64,000 nucleotides of DNA from the NCBI GenBank assembly GCA_023897205.1, contig JAHWDD010000001.1, forward strand, positions 7,841,122 to 7,905,121. The letters are read 5' to 3'. This stretch comes from Exophiala sp. HKRS030 (taxonomy: Eukaryota > Ascomycota > Eurotiomycetes > Chaetothyriales > Herpotrichiellaceae). Below are positions 1 to 12,021 of the stretch, piece after piece. Within the stretch, counting starts at the first letter, position 1. Each line of letters begins with the position of its first letter. Both the position numbers and the translations under genes were made by a program. The notes under the pieces are model-generated. The model saw only the letters and a list, made by a program, of their open reading frames with translations, had not been told where the DNA came from and ran no database searches.

Positions 1-1815
1 ACAGAGGTGGGGAAGTTCCTGTGTGTAAGCTCGACTAGAGCTCCAACCGTCCGCCCATACAATGCACCAATGGCCAGAGTTGGCAAGATAATACCGGCTG
101 GTATTTGTAGACCGAAAGTGATGCTCGCGAGGAGGAATCCTAGCAATGCAGCCGCAACAAGGAGCCAAGCCATGGCCAGGGATCCAGCCGTCGTGACCTT
201 GCAGAGTCCAAAGATATCATTGTTGCCGATACTTGCACATTCGGCGAAGAGGTAATAGACCAATTCGGAAAGTTGAGCCCTCATGAACAAATTCGGGAAA
301 TTGATGAGCGCTGAGATAGCTGAAACAATCAGTACTTCGAGCAGAGGCTTCTCCCTCAGTGGATTACTGTCGGATTTCCTCAACCGTGCCACCAACATAT
401 TCAGCTTAATGAACATGCCGCCATAGATTCCACCAATCACCCCAAGCAGGATGAAGGGCAGAATCTCGAAATTATGCCAAGCTTCTGAATATGTTACTTG
501 GTAGAGGACGATTTTGCCAGTATGAAATGGATTTAACGCTTGAAGTGTGACAGCTGCGATCATTGCGCAGACGAATGATTGCCACATTGTCTTGTCGGGG
601 AAATAGTAGGAAAGCTGCTCAAGAGAGAACAAGACACCTCCGATAGGCGATCCGAATGCAACAGAGATGCCCGAAGCTGCCGCAGCTGACAGTACCTCTC
701 GTTTCCGAGCCTCGTTCTGACTCAATGAATCAAAGGGCTTCATGATAATGTTGGCGCAGCAGCAGGCGAGATGGACAAACGGTCCTTCTTTGCCTAGCCA
801 GAGCCCAGAGGCGACGGCAAGACACTACCTCGCGTCAGGGAGAATGCGTAGAGGATCAATAACGGAACTTACCAAGCCTAGGGATTTCGTCACCAGAGTC
901 CATGCTCCTAGAAAGCGTCTGATCACGAATCCGCCAAGAAGCGTTTTGATCTCGGGGATACCGCTATGTCTGGCGTAAAGCGAGTAGTGCTTGACTAGGA
1001 CGGCAGCACAGACGGCAAAGAGAATCTGGTAAAATGGTCAACATGTATCCAACGCGAAAGGCTGGAGCCTTACAGAGAATAGTATGAAGAATATGTAGCT
1101 GACAACATAGGCACCACCAGCGGAGGCAATGCCCATGGCTGATGGCCACGGCGTCCAATCTTGACACCGACTGTAGTCGTCATGACCCCAGCAGCAGAAC
1201 TGCTTATTGAGATAGAATTGGCCACCACCGTTGCCCTTCTTGCAATATCCCGTTTTGATATCACCAAGCCAATCAGAAGCAATGTTTATGGCTGCTGCGA
1301 CGCACCCGACAGAGATACCTGTAGCCACCAGGACGATCCAGATCTGACTGGCGTCGAAGAATTGCCTTAGCGTTCCCACGAACCCATGGCTGCTTGCAAG
1401 GAGTTTCCTCAGCCGCTGCCTTTCTTTGGTATACTCATAGATCCAGTCGATCGCGGTCAGGTCATCGTAACCTACACGACGTCCTGGCCCTTCAATGTAC
1501 CAGTCCGGCGGCCCACCTTCTTTCTCGGCACTTTCTTCTTGTCGGAAGACACCTGATGTGAAGCCGTTCCCATTTCTTGTATTCGAGGGCGATAGCCTGG
1601 CCGAATTCAGGGGAGATTGATTGCTCGACGATGTCGCATTTGATGCGCCGGGTTGTGAAGTGGTGATCGGGCGGGAAGGTTTGCTGATCAAGTCAGTCAA
1701 GCAGAAAATATGTAACCCCCCTGAATCCAGACCTTGCAGATATGTCGCCCGCATCGTCTGCGGAGAAAAGGTCCAAATCTGAGTGATCGCTCTGGTTGAC
1801 ATAGGCTCCAGACAT
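1..1815 (-). CDS. CLC-family chloride channel/transporter, 3' end cut off by the window edge
   Basis: Voltage-gated CLC family protein of internal or plasma membranes that moves chloride. Predicted exons are 1815-1733, 1683-1074, 1025-873 and 824-1, with introns of 49, 48 and 48 nt; the start at 1815 is chosen because a 49-nt intron joins its frame to the body of the protein, giving an acidic N-terminus. Visible signatures in order: a cytoplasmic N-terminus ending in YDDLTAIDWIYEY, a first membrane helix, HSGIPEIK (chloride-binding loop), GKEGPFVH with the gating glutamate, GGVLFSLEQLSYYFP, and QIPAGIILPTLAIGALYGR near the edge. The residue after SLE, where proton-coupled family members carry the proton glutamate, is Q. 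The C-terminal CBS domains lie outside the window. Family assignment is secure; channel versus antiporter is open. Confidence 0.93.
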
Positions 1816-2301
1816 GACTGCCTCGGGCTCACCTCTCTCTTGTGAATAGGACAGGCTGTGGCATTCTCAAGGGAAAGCTTGGTCCAAGATAACGGAAATA
1901 TCGGTCACCATCAAAATAGTAGATTGAAGACTTCTGGTGTCATTGCATCTGTCAGGACCGTCGATCGCATAGATCGCGTTGACATGCGCGGGCTGGCACT
2001 TTGGGCCGTATGCGTGACTGTAGTAATTGTAGTAAGACGCAATAGTCTGACAAGTAGCTTTACGAGAATTCCTGCGTGAGCTTCACGAGGATTGGAACAA
2101 TTGTATTACGTCAGACATGTGATTTTCCAGATCTTGTGAAATACTCCACCGTAAATGCCTTGGCATACGCAGCCTTGCGAGGCTACAGGCGTCAAGAAAT
2201 AATTCAATATAATTTCACATTCCCCACCGACCATTGTACCAGTACCACGACTGTTCCGACTCCTGCTCATCGGCCTTGCGATCTCTCGCCATTCTGCAGA
2301 C

Positions 2302-4175
2302 ATGTCGCTTACGATACCACAAGCATCACAAGCCGGGCTTTTCAAGCCTGGCTATAATAGTTACGATGCAGAAGATGGTGCAGTCATCCGCAATGTAAAG
2401 ACCCCTCCGTCCTCTTTCATTCCTCTACTCAACTAACAATACCAGATTGATGCATGCAGGACGATCGCACAGACAGTACAAACCTCTTTGGGTCCTTACG
2501 GACGTAATAAAATTGTCATCAACCATCTTTCGAAGATGATCTTGACCTCGGACGCTGCCACAATCCTTCGAGAATTGGAAGTTGTTCACCCCGCCGCCAA
2601 GTTGTTGGTCATGGCGAGTCAACAGCAAGAAGCTGAGATGGGCGATGGCACAAACTTTGTCATTATACTCGCGGGCGAGTTATTGAAGAAGGCAGAAGAA
2701 TTAATACGCATGGGTCTCAAGACAAGTGATATTGTCTCTGGTTATGAGAAGGCCCAAGCCTTTGCATTGAAAACGCTCGAGGGTTTGCAACCCTTCACCC
2801 GAAAAATCAAAGCACCAAAATACTAACAAGTTTCAGATCTCGAGGTCGACCGCCTGTCAAACCTCCGATCCCCAGAAGATCTCAGCAAAGCCCTTCGCAC
2901 CGTCGTTGCTTCGAAGCAATCTGGCCAAGAGGACATTCTATCAAAGCTCATTGCTGAAGCTGTACTTGCAGTGTTGCCTAAGAATCCCACAAATTTCAAT
3001 GTTGACAATGTGCGCGTCGTCAAAATCATGGGCGGCGATCTGGCGTCGTCTCGTGTTGTCAAGGGCATGGTTCTCGGCCGTGAACCGGACGGAACCGTCA
3101 AGCGGGCGAAAAAAGCCAAAGTCGGAGTTTTCTCCTGCCCTATCGACACTTCTCAGACTGAAACCAAGGGCACAGTCCTGCTGAAGAATGCACAAGAGAT
3201 GATGGATTTCAGTAAAGGCGAGGAGAATCAACTCGAGGCTACAATCAAGGAATTATATGATTCTGGCCTTCGCGTTGTAGTTGCAGGCTCCACGGTCGGA
3301 GAACTCGCCCTCCACTACCTCAATCGATTTGGTATCCTCGTCATCAAGATCCTCTCGAAATTCGAGCTCCGTCGTCTCTGCCGCGTCTGCAATGCCACAC
3401 CCTTGGCTCGTCTTGGTGCCCCAATGCCAGACGAGATGGGTAGCATCGACGTAGTAGAAACCACAGAGATTGGTGGAGATCGGGTCACAGTCTTCCGACA
3501 AGATTCCGATACCGCGAGCACTCGCACAGCAACCATTGTCCTTCGAGGTGCGACGCAAAATCATCTAGACGACGTTGAGCGAGCCATAGATGATGGTGTC
3601 AATGCCATTAAAGCCATCACGAAAGATCCACGACTTGTCCCTGGTGCTGGAGCGACGGAAATGCAACTCGTGGAACGTATTGGACATTATGCCGACAAGA
3701 CACCAGGTCTCCCTCAGTATGCAATCAGAAAGTATGCCGAAGCATTCGAAGTAATCCCACGCACTCTTGCCGAATCTGCCGGTCTCGATGCAACAGAGGT
3801 TATCGCACGTCTATATACAGCCCATCAACGTCGCCTGAATGCCAGCGAGGTGACAAAGCGTAAACAACAAGAAGAAAATAGCGACGAAAACTCTGACGAG
3901 GACGATGATGAAGACGAAGAAGAAGACACCTCGGGAACATCGGAGTCAGAAGAACCGTACTGGACAACGGGGTCGACCTGGAGACTTCAGACGCTACTGG
4001 GTTGCTGGACGCAGTGGAAGAACAGATCCTCGACCTGATGAGTGTCAAAAGTTGGGCAATCCGGCTAGCTACAGAGGCTGCCAGGACTGTTCTCAGTGTC
4101 GACCAGATCATCGTGGCCCGCCAGGCTGGCGGTCCTAAGCCTCCAGGCCCAAATCCTAACTGGGACGAGGATTGA
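2302..4175 (+). CDS. cct8: T-complex protein 1 subunit theta (CCT8), with an apparent 1-base frameshift near the C-terminus
   Basis: Subunit of the cytosolic TRiC/CCT chaperonin that folds actin and tubulin with ATP. Exons 2302-2394, 2446-2782 and 2837-4175 (introns of 51 and 54 nt). Visible family features: TSLGPYGRNK, the ATP-site MGDGTNF, VPGAGATEMQLV, and the C-terminal tail DQIIVARQAGGPKPPGPN. An acidic D/E-rich insert at about 3870-3950 is longer than usual. The open frame ends early at 4038, while the conserved tail lies in another frame. The two join if the four-G run at 3969-3972 had one more G; the spliced length is then 1770 nt (589 aa). A short intron cannot explain the shift because the frame needed upstream contains stops at 3906 and 3909. 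The subunit is essential in yeast, so an assembly error is more likely than a pseudogene. Confidence 0.95.
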
Positions 4176-5611
4176 GCGTAAGCACACATGTCTACCTGTC
4201 TGCCTGCAGATCACAACGTTGAGGTCTCGTGCAGCCGCTTCTGCAAGCGGTTGCCATGCATCTCAGCCGACCAATTTGTGCCATTCCTCTAATGTGAACA
4301 GATGTGTCTAGCATCCACCCAATTCGTGAGGAAGCAATGCTAGCCGGAACGGAGATTTACGAATTTGAAAATCTACCATACAACCTTGTGCGCAGTCGCA
4401 AGTATGGTCCTCGACGACCACACGCACTCAGGCCAAGGAGATTGTCGGCGCTAAAGGCACTCTAGTGACACAATCGTCGACACGTAGGTAATTATCATGA
4501 AGACATCCATGGTAGGAGACCAAAGTTGAGCAACAGGATCATGTCTAATACAGATCATGACTTGTGAAAGAAATGCCAGGAGTCATGTAACGATAGACAG
4601 ACAGACGATGTAGATAAACGATTGATGGATAGTACGCTTTCTTTGGCGGGTCAGAAATACTACTCCGTCGGATGAGCGGTCATACCTCAAGTCTATCTGA
4701 GCCTCTGGTAGTCTTGCGCAAGACTGTGACCTAGCCGGGTAAAATATAATCTCTCGCACTAAATACTTTTTGCTTGTGTATCACATGAGATGAAGGATTC
4801 GAGTTTGTACGAGTATGGAGTCATGCTATCAGTGAGCAGCGCATGTAGAAATTTTGTGTTTTGTTCTATTCATGCCAACACGGCTATGGGATGACTAGCA
4901 ATATCTGAAAATGCTTTGCCATGGTAGAGCATATTTTTCTCAAACACAGTCTGATGGGCTCCTCTGATAAGCCGCAAAACGGAGACAATCTTGGAGACTA
5001 AATAGCTTTGATATATAGTGGTACGGTTTTGTTTCAGTACTGAGTGCCTATTCGAGCTGGGATACAGGCAAACATTCACGAAACCTGTTCCTTACGACAA
5101 ATATTCACTTTTCAAATGCGGATGGTAGCCCGGGCCCTTTAAGGTTACCCTCGTTCTCTTTGCGTGCGCAATGCCTCTTGCTCAAGGACCGCAACGTCGT
5201 GGCTTGTTGATCTCCAAGAGGGTACTCATCTAGACTCCCATGCCTTTCCGAGCAACTTGTCGCTTTGACAGAAGCCACTTGTCCATGTCCCATTAACCAC
5301 GCCACGGTTCCTGGATAGAAGCGAAGAGGGGCTCCAGTATAGATTCCAGCGATCGAGACCGAGGAAATGATTTGTGGCTGAAGATTTGTAACAGAAAGAA
5401 AACGCTCACAGCATGAGCGTTTGTTGATGCAGAGGTATTTAGCACACACCAAGGCCGTAGGTGCTGTGACCACGTATAACCAGCCAAGAATTCATAGCGG
5501 TCCTCTGTTCCAGAATCGCTCCATATTGATGGATAAACGACGACCATATTCGAAGTACAACCGTCGGTGTGCATACTGTAATGTTGTTGCTGGCGAGCTG
5601 GAAGACTCGTG
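4176..5611. other. Intergenic, 3' flanks of two convergent genes
   Basis: Lies between the 3' ends of cct8 (+) and the HMG-box gene (-). It holds only short, low-complexity stretches such as an AGAC repeat near 4597. I see no coding or RNA gene. Confidence 0.6.
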
Positions 5612-6706
5612 CTATGAGTTTGCTGACGCGTAAGCCGACGCACTTGCGTTACTTCTGAGAGCACGTTTATAATCATCCAGATCAGCGGTGTATTCTCTCA
5701 TCTGCTCTTGATACCGATCCTCCCACAATTTTCGATTGTCGTTGCTTAGGTTATCCCATTCGATTTGTATGCGATTCGGAATTTGAGCCTCGGGGTAATT
5801 ATCGGCTTCGAGCTGAGGCTGCATATGTTGGGTGAATTGCACGAATGGTGGGTCAGGTCTCTCAGGGCGGGATAAATGGCCAACTACAACGCCATTGACT
5901 TCCTCGCCGGGATTGACGTTCTGGCTGGGAATCTGAATTGAATGATGATGACTTGCAGGAGCAGGCGAAGACTGCCCGTAATATGGGTCGGAGCCGATCC
6001 GTTGATGTTGTTGGGCATTTGCTTGTGCAGCTGAAGAGACGCGGTAATTCGATGGTAGGGAAGGTTGATCTTGTCGAGTCGCAGAGGAGAAGGAACTTGC
6101 GGGGCTAAATTCGACAGGGCGGACTGGTGGTAAGAAGCGGCCGGGGAATCTGCCGCATGATTGGAAGTCGCCATGTGTTCTCGAAGGGTATGGTTTGCTC
6201 GTCTTCGTCTCTCGGGTCTTTCCTGAGGCTGCGGGTACGTGAGCACTATTGCTTGCGTTTGGGTGCGATAGGCTTAAGACACACCTCGGGTTCTTCCTCT
6301 TCACTTTCTTCTGAACTGTCATCGAGCAGACCTTCACCATCTGGCCTTGATCGGAGAAGATCTTGCGTGATGCCTGCACCGGCCAGCTCGGCAATATTCC
6401 CTCTTCCGTTTGCCAGCACACCGAGCCTTTCGCGTTGTTCTGGGGTTAGCTTCTTAGCGGGGTCTCCATGATGTCCTTGAGATGATTAAGAAGGATAGAC
6501 CGTAACAGCCGCATCTTTTGGACATGCTGGGTTTCTTGGACGATCTTCCTGCGTGTAGCATCATTGTTTAGCTCGATCTCAGCCAGGCGCTTTTTCAATT
6601 GAATGCACTTGTTCCGGTACGCCAGTTCTTGTGTGGGAGCAAGTGGAGCGTTTTGATGCAGAGGAACCTTATGTGCAGGAGGGAAAGGAGTGTGTGAGGT
6701 GTCCAT
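5612..6706 (-). CDS. HMG-box chromatin protein, Nhp10/INO80-subunit-like
   Basis: Predicted nuclear DNA-binding protein. The N-terminus (about residues 20-85) is a charged coiled coil containing YRNKCIQLKKRLAEIE. A Ser/Gln-rich linker follows, and then a C-terminal HMG-box with PDPPFVQF at its start and WDNLSNDNRKLWEDRY in the third helix, followed by a Ser/Ala tail. This order (coiled coil then HMG-box) resembles yeast Nhp10 of the INO80 remodeller; the exact orthology is an inference. Exons 6706-6285 and 6228-5612, with a 56-nt intron. The reading frame is interrupted twice: at the C run opposite 6459-6462 and, less certainly, at the C run opposite 6117-6120. One extra base at each gives a 1041-nt coding length (346 aa). 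The start at 6706 is the first ATG of the coiled-coil exon. Confidence 0.75.
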
Positions 6707-8133
6707 TCCGAAGGGAGGAAAACCAGCAGTTTAAAGGAACAACGGGTCCACGGAGCACCTGTAATGAGCGAAACGCGTGAAAGATAGTGAGGGCGCAACT
6801 TTTATAGGAGGCGACGAACTGAGGACTGCGCGAATGATCAAATCAGATGAATAGTCCAGATCTCTCGGTTGTAAGATCGATCGAGCACTTCCACGACGCA
6901 TTTGCAAAGTGACATCTGAGAAAGAACCGCCAGTGCTGAAATAGGAAAGAGTTAGCCGAGAGCACGTGACCTCGTTACTCTTTCGCGGCCCTCACGTGGC
7001 CCTGTCGGTGTTCGAAAGGCTTCATCCTAACAGCTCAGCCTCTAATGAGACCTGGTGTGGACCTTTCAGTATAGCAACGCGACTCCGACTCGAGGTCTAC
7101 TCCGTATGATGACCATGCCCCTGTGGCTGTCTGCTTTGGTAATTTGATACACCTATTATGGAAGTCAAAGTGCAAGTCGCAGGATCTCTGAGGCAAGGGG
7201 TTTCTAATTGACTTTGACGATGTGAACAACGATTCCAATCACGATTCTTAAATGCCTTGCACCACGCACGCCGCTCCGCAATAGTCATGTCGGTATGGTC
7301 GAGACTGACGGCACATCATCTGATGCATGAACGAGAGGGGTGTGCTGATGAGTACATAAATCACGACACGGTAGGAAAGTCGCGGTTTACGCAGGCATTA
7401 CGGGGTGTTGCACTTGAGAAGCCCCTGCACAAGGGCAAAATGGGGAGAATGCGATCGTTGGACCAGAAGCCATGATCGCCATCATTCCAACCCCAGGCCA
7501 CTGACTTTGTTCCTCTTTTGCCCAAACTATTTGGTAGGCTATGGCCTATCACAACGTCAAACGGCCATTTTCTATTTCGAACCCCTGCCAAGACTCCAAT
7601 GAACGGCTCGCTTTCGGATGCAGCCACAGCACGCTAAGGTCGAATTCTTTACATCTTGCATATCTTTGGTCAATCTCTCTGGCGCCTTCACACCACAGAG
7701 TCATGGTCACGTCGGTCTGGTCGATATACCTCACCTTCATGATGACCCGAATGAGGAGCGACCAGTCTTTGCAAGGTCTTCAAGTGGCCAAATGCCCCAG
7801 ACCAGAATAGCCTTCGTCCGTTCTACCCTGGCAAAACATATCATGCCCTGCAGCAATGATGGTGGTCTGGAGCTCGATTGAGAGACTCAATCTGCATCAG
7901 ACTCCTTGGTCATATAGCGTTGACCGTCCTTTCCTCTTTGATCCAGCTCAACGTGCAAATGTTCTTCTTTCACTTCACGAACTGTCTAACTTACCAATAT
8001 ATTGTTTGCCAGTTTGGAATCCATTTGCTATTTTGCCGCCTGACGAGTATCCTGCATCAACAACGCATAAACAGGGCATCCTATAGCGTTTATCGTCGGA
8101 CCGCAAAGCCGGTGTCTCGTATTAGCATACATA
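6707..8133. other. Intergenic, divergent promoter region
   Basis: Separates the HMG-box gene (-) from the rhodopsin-like gene (+), so it should contain both promoters. It holds one copy of the recurrent 9-mer TACTCCGTA (7098-7106). No coding potential that I trust. Confidence 0.6.
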
Positions 8134-9297
8134 ATGAGTCAATCACAGCCGGACCTCCTGCCACATGACAACGCAGTAGGGGAGATCTATCGAGTCAACA
8201 TCTCCTTCACCGCGGTTACGATCTTGGTTATTGGGCTCCGACTGATTGTCAGAGCCTTCGTCGTCAAACATGTCGCTGTCGACGACTATCTAATGGTTGG
8301 AGCCGGGCTTTTCTCTACCGCTTTCTCTGTCATGGTGATAGTCGGTAAGTCTAGGCGAATAAAATGCCGCTACCGTGTGATGCTCACTCTGACCAGGCAT
8401 ACGGTACGGACTTGGGAAACACATATACGACTTGCCACAAGACCTCCAATTGATAGACCGGACCAAAAAGGTCATCCAGGTAGGTCGAGCCTTGATATTC
8501 ACCCCTTCCTGATCAGCCTCCACTAACACGGTTAGACTCTATGGACATGCCAGATCATGTACGCAACGGCACTCATGTTGGTCAAGATCTCCATCGTCAC
8601 TTCGTACCTTCGAGTGTTTCCAACAGTCATATTTCGTCGAATAATGTTCGCGTTGAGTGCTGCCATCGTTGCAGTGTGGATTTGCAGTATTCTCGTTACC
8701 ATCTTCCAATGCAATCCAGTGAGAGGTGCATGGGACTTCACCCTGTCTCGTAACTGTCTACCAATTGTGAAGTTTTTCTACTTCACCACAGCCTTCTCAA
8801 TCTTCACAGACTTTCTGCTTTGTACCTTACCACTACCGGTTTTCTGGAGACTCAAGCTACCACACAGACAAAAGTACATCGTTTCGGTACTCTTCGGTGT
8901 CGGCTTATTGGCAACCGTGGCGTCTGCTCTACGGATTACTGTGCTACCGGCAGTCAATGATCTGGATGTCACCATGGGCTCCGTGTCTACCATCAAATGG
9001 TCGGTCGTGGAGCTCGGCACCGGTATAGTGTGCGCATGCATTCCATGCTTGAAACCTCTATTTAAGAACCTCTTGGCCGAGAGATCTTCAAGCAACAGAT
9101 CGGCAGGCGCTCGCTCAGATACTACAGCCCCTTATACTCCAAAGCCTGCTTTGAGCGAGGAGAGCCACGAGCTGACCAGGCCTCAAACAAATCAAACAAA
9201 TCAAAGTCAAGAAGGGTGGTCGTCTTTCAGTCGATACGAAGCGAGGCATAAAGCAATACCAGTGACAACAATGACTACCACCAGAAATTTCATCTGA
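8134..9297 (+). CDS. Fungal rhodopsin-like (SAT4/PTH11-type) seven-helix integral membrane protein
   Basis: A 351-residue plasma-membrane type protein of the large fungal family annotated as rhodopsin domain-containing or SAT4-like. Exons 8134-8344, 8397-8479 and 8536-9297; introns of 52 and 56 nt; spliced length 1056 nt. Seven hydrophobic segments can be picked out. Family hallmarks: VDDYLMVGA after the second helix, GIRYGLGKHIYDL in the first loop, CNPVRGAWD in the middle loop, KFFYFTTAFSIFTDFLLCTLPLPVFWRL, and an acidic and polar C-terminal tail. The exact ligand or role cannot be told from sequence; some members act in host sensing, most are uncharacterised. Neighbours give no functional hint. 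Confidence 0.88.
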
Positions 9298-10090
9298 TCA
9301 CAAGAAGTACTGTTTGTGCGAAATTTGGCAACTAGACTTCAATGCGCAAGCATTTCAAGAAGAGGCAAATGTTAGAATATTTCTATGCCTTGTAACCCCA
9401 CCGGGTTTTTGCCGCTGCTCAAGGATGGAAAAGTTTATTATGGTCGATCGAAGTGATTGTTTACTCGTAACATTGTCCTACATTGTTGCCACGGTCGAGT
9501 CTTCCACAACGGCACCGTTACCACAACAGGCATTCACGACTCATGAATCACGATATCAGGCTTTGGCGACATCCAAGGAGATTGCATTTTGACATCCTTC
9601 TATTCGCGTCAAAAGTATGTACCTTGGCCACTTTGCACACCACACAAAGCACTAGCCTTTTGCAGGCAGATCTTTTCTCTTCTGGTATATTATATATCTT
9701 TATAGGGCTCAAGAGTGATGGGAGGCTTTGTTATTTCTGTCATAATTGGAGGCTTTTGTCTTTTGTGGTGTGGTTGTCTTGCGTCTTGTGTTTCGGAGGA
9801 TAGTCGAACAGGAATCTCACTTTTAAATCACTGTCGCTCAAAGTGACAAAGTGTATCTTCTTTTCCAAATACAGATTCTTCAATTCCTCTTCAAAGATCG
9901 TGGTCGACTTGGATCAAAATCGCTACGTCATATTACGCATGCGCTGCAGATTGGGGCATTTCTATCAACTCGTATTACTATTCAGATCAAGGTCCGGAAC
10001 CTCCGTATACAAAGCAGCTAATAGTCTAACAGATAGCTGTAGCTCTATAAAAACGCAATCTCAATCTCAATCACAGATTTGTCCTCTCTC
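9298..10090. other. Intergenic, convergent 3' flanks
   Basis: Between the rhodopsin-like gene (+) and the Vps62-like gene (-). T-rich stretches near 9700-9790 and a short ATCTCA repeat near 10058 are the only visible structure. Nothing coding. Confidence 0.55.
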
Positions 10091-11176
10091 TCAAGGCATC
10101 AGTACAGGTCTGATCCAGCATCCATTACTATCCGGACAAACCGTGTCTCTAGCCAGTTTCTTATCTCTAGGTCCAGTGGGACCTCCGGTATATTTCCTGG
10201 CGCCGAACAGATTGATCTGTCCTTCGGCATTGTCCGGCAATTGTCTGTCACCCCACTTACCTGTAAAGTCCAGGAACGCTGTAGGATCCACGCCGTTGTA
10301 AGCGGTGAAGCGCTGGGATCCTGTGTCGTACGAGTAAGTGTAGGCGTTGCCGACTGGGTCCCAGAGGATCCCACGGTCAGTGTAGTCCTTCAGTGGGCCG
10401 AAGACGGTGTTGAGGCCTGGGATCGTGTGGTCATGGGGCCCGTCAATGGCGTAGTTGGCGTGCGAGCCGCGAGCCACGTAGGCGACGGGCCGCAGGCCAT
10501 CGGCGGCCTTCTCAACAGCCGAGTATGTGAAGGCTTGTCCAGAGCTGTGCTGGCTATAGTAGACGGCCTGTGGGATGCCGTCGCGGAATCGCACCATAGT
10601 ATGCTCCCAATCGCCGACGTGGTCGCCGAACTCGAGCACCGGCTGGTCAAGAACCCAGTTGCCCTGGTTGTATGTGTAAAAATAGAAGTAGAAGGCGTCG
10701 AGCGTGTTGTCGGGTTTCTCGACCGTCACGATGACCGATGCGCGCGTGCCCCCAATCGTTGCGTCCGCTGCTGGTCTTGTTCCTCGGAACCATGTTGGCA
10801 GAGAGCGAATCCCGGTGTTGGAAGTGAGGTAGACGTCGCTGCCGCCGTTGTTGGCATTGAGAGAGTTGAGGTTGTCGAGTGACAGAGGTGAAGAGACTGT
10901 TATGGGACTACCTGAGCCCGTCACAGGGTTCGAATTGGCCAAGTGTATTGAGAGGTCGGATGGGAAGTAAGTTTCCGTGGCCGACAAGTATACAACCGGT
11001 GCTGGGCGTCCTCAGGTCAGTCCTGGTCGTTGCTTGGGCTGGAATTTGCTGCAGAACGCAGGCTCACCGTATCTGCGCACGAAGTCAGGGACATCGCGTC
11101 GCTGTAAGTGCTCTATAGGCAATGAGAAGGCATGAGTGATGAGCAAAAGAGCGACTGTGCAATAAAACGAAAACAT
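10091..11176 (-). CDS. Secreted Vps62/DUF946-like protein
   Basis: Predicted secreted protein of 339 aa. Exons 11176-11068 and 11001-10091; the 66-nt intron joins RRY to APVVYLS, and the coding length is 1020 nt. The start MFSFYCTVALLLITHAFS is a clear signal peptide, followed by EHLQRRD, a possible Kex2-type KR/RR cleavage. The body has the repeated aromatic and glycine features of the Vps62 family: YAPVVYLS at the domain start, VGDWEHTMVRF, and YVARGSHANYA with a conserved histidine. Yeast Vps62 has been linked to vacuolar sorting, but no biochemical role is established for secreted members. GC-rich codon use in the second exon contrasts with its flanks. Convergent with the rhodopsin-like gene. 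Confidence 0.8.
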
Positions 11177-12021
11177 GCTGGAAATGACACCCCAAGAATA
11201 CTTCACTTTGCGTACTTTTTGATGGCCATCCGGACGAAGCGTGGAACCAGCCGAGGAATATATAAGTCTCCCATCCAGATGACCTCTTCTTGCAAAAGAT
11301 TTGTTAATTCCCGAGCATATCCAGTCATGCTACCACGGTGAGGTGTTGCCTTGATCAACTTGCCTCATAACAGCCTGATGAAAGGGGCAACTGATGAAGC
11401 GAACCAGGGACCCAGGCTGAAGGCAGCATCAGCGGATCATCTGTGACCTGGGCCGACACACGACATTGACAAGTAATATACGGACAAATTCGCACGAGCA
11501 AGAGTTGTGTCCTTGTTGGAAGCAGAAGTCACCAAAACCTGGTGATCAATCTCCGGGTTCTGAACCAATCACAAGCTCGCTACCTTCAGAATCGGCTTCT
11601 GGGACGCCCCGAGACCCACCCCTAGAGAACTCGACATCCGGATAGAAATCTTAAGAAACAGGAGGGCTCATCAGAATTCTTAAGTCGAGAGTAGGCCGAA
11701 AAACGTTCAGATTGGACGGAATATAATCTACACTGGGTCCATCCCTTGTAAGAACAAGAATTCTTGGCAGTTTCGCGGAGGGTCTGGCATTGGCCATCAA
11801 TGTTAAAGTTGACGATATCGTCCGGAAAAAAGGGACGACTGGGCTCGTGGACACAACATGCGAGAAAGGCTCAAAAAGACTTAGTTTCCTGTACGGTCTC
11901 CTCGTCTGTCACTCAGAACTTGTCTCTTGACTCTGAATATATTGACGATATGTACAACATTGGTCTTGGACCTGGATCTTCAGTGACTGGCGCTCCAGTC
12001 CACTACCGCCATCTGGCCAAT
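11177..12021. other. Intergenic, upstream of the Vps62-like gene
   Basis: Holds the promoter of the Vps62-like gene and the 3' flank of cox7, both on the minus strand. I see no further gene. Confidence 0.55.

Noticed and set aside
10079..10882. Long plus-strand open frame
   Set aside because: It is the complement of the Vps62-like coding exon and follows from its GC-rich codons.
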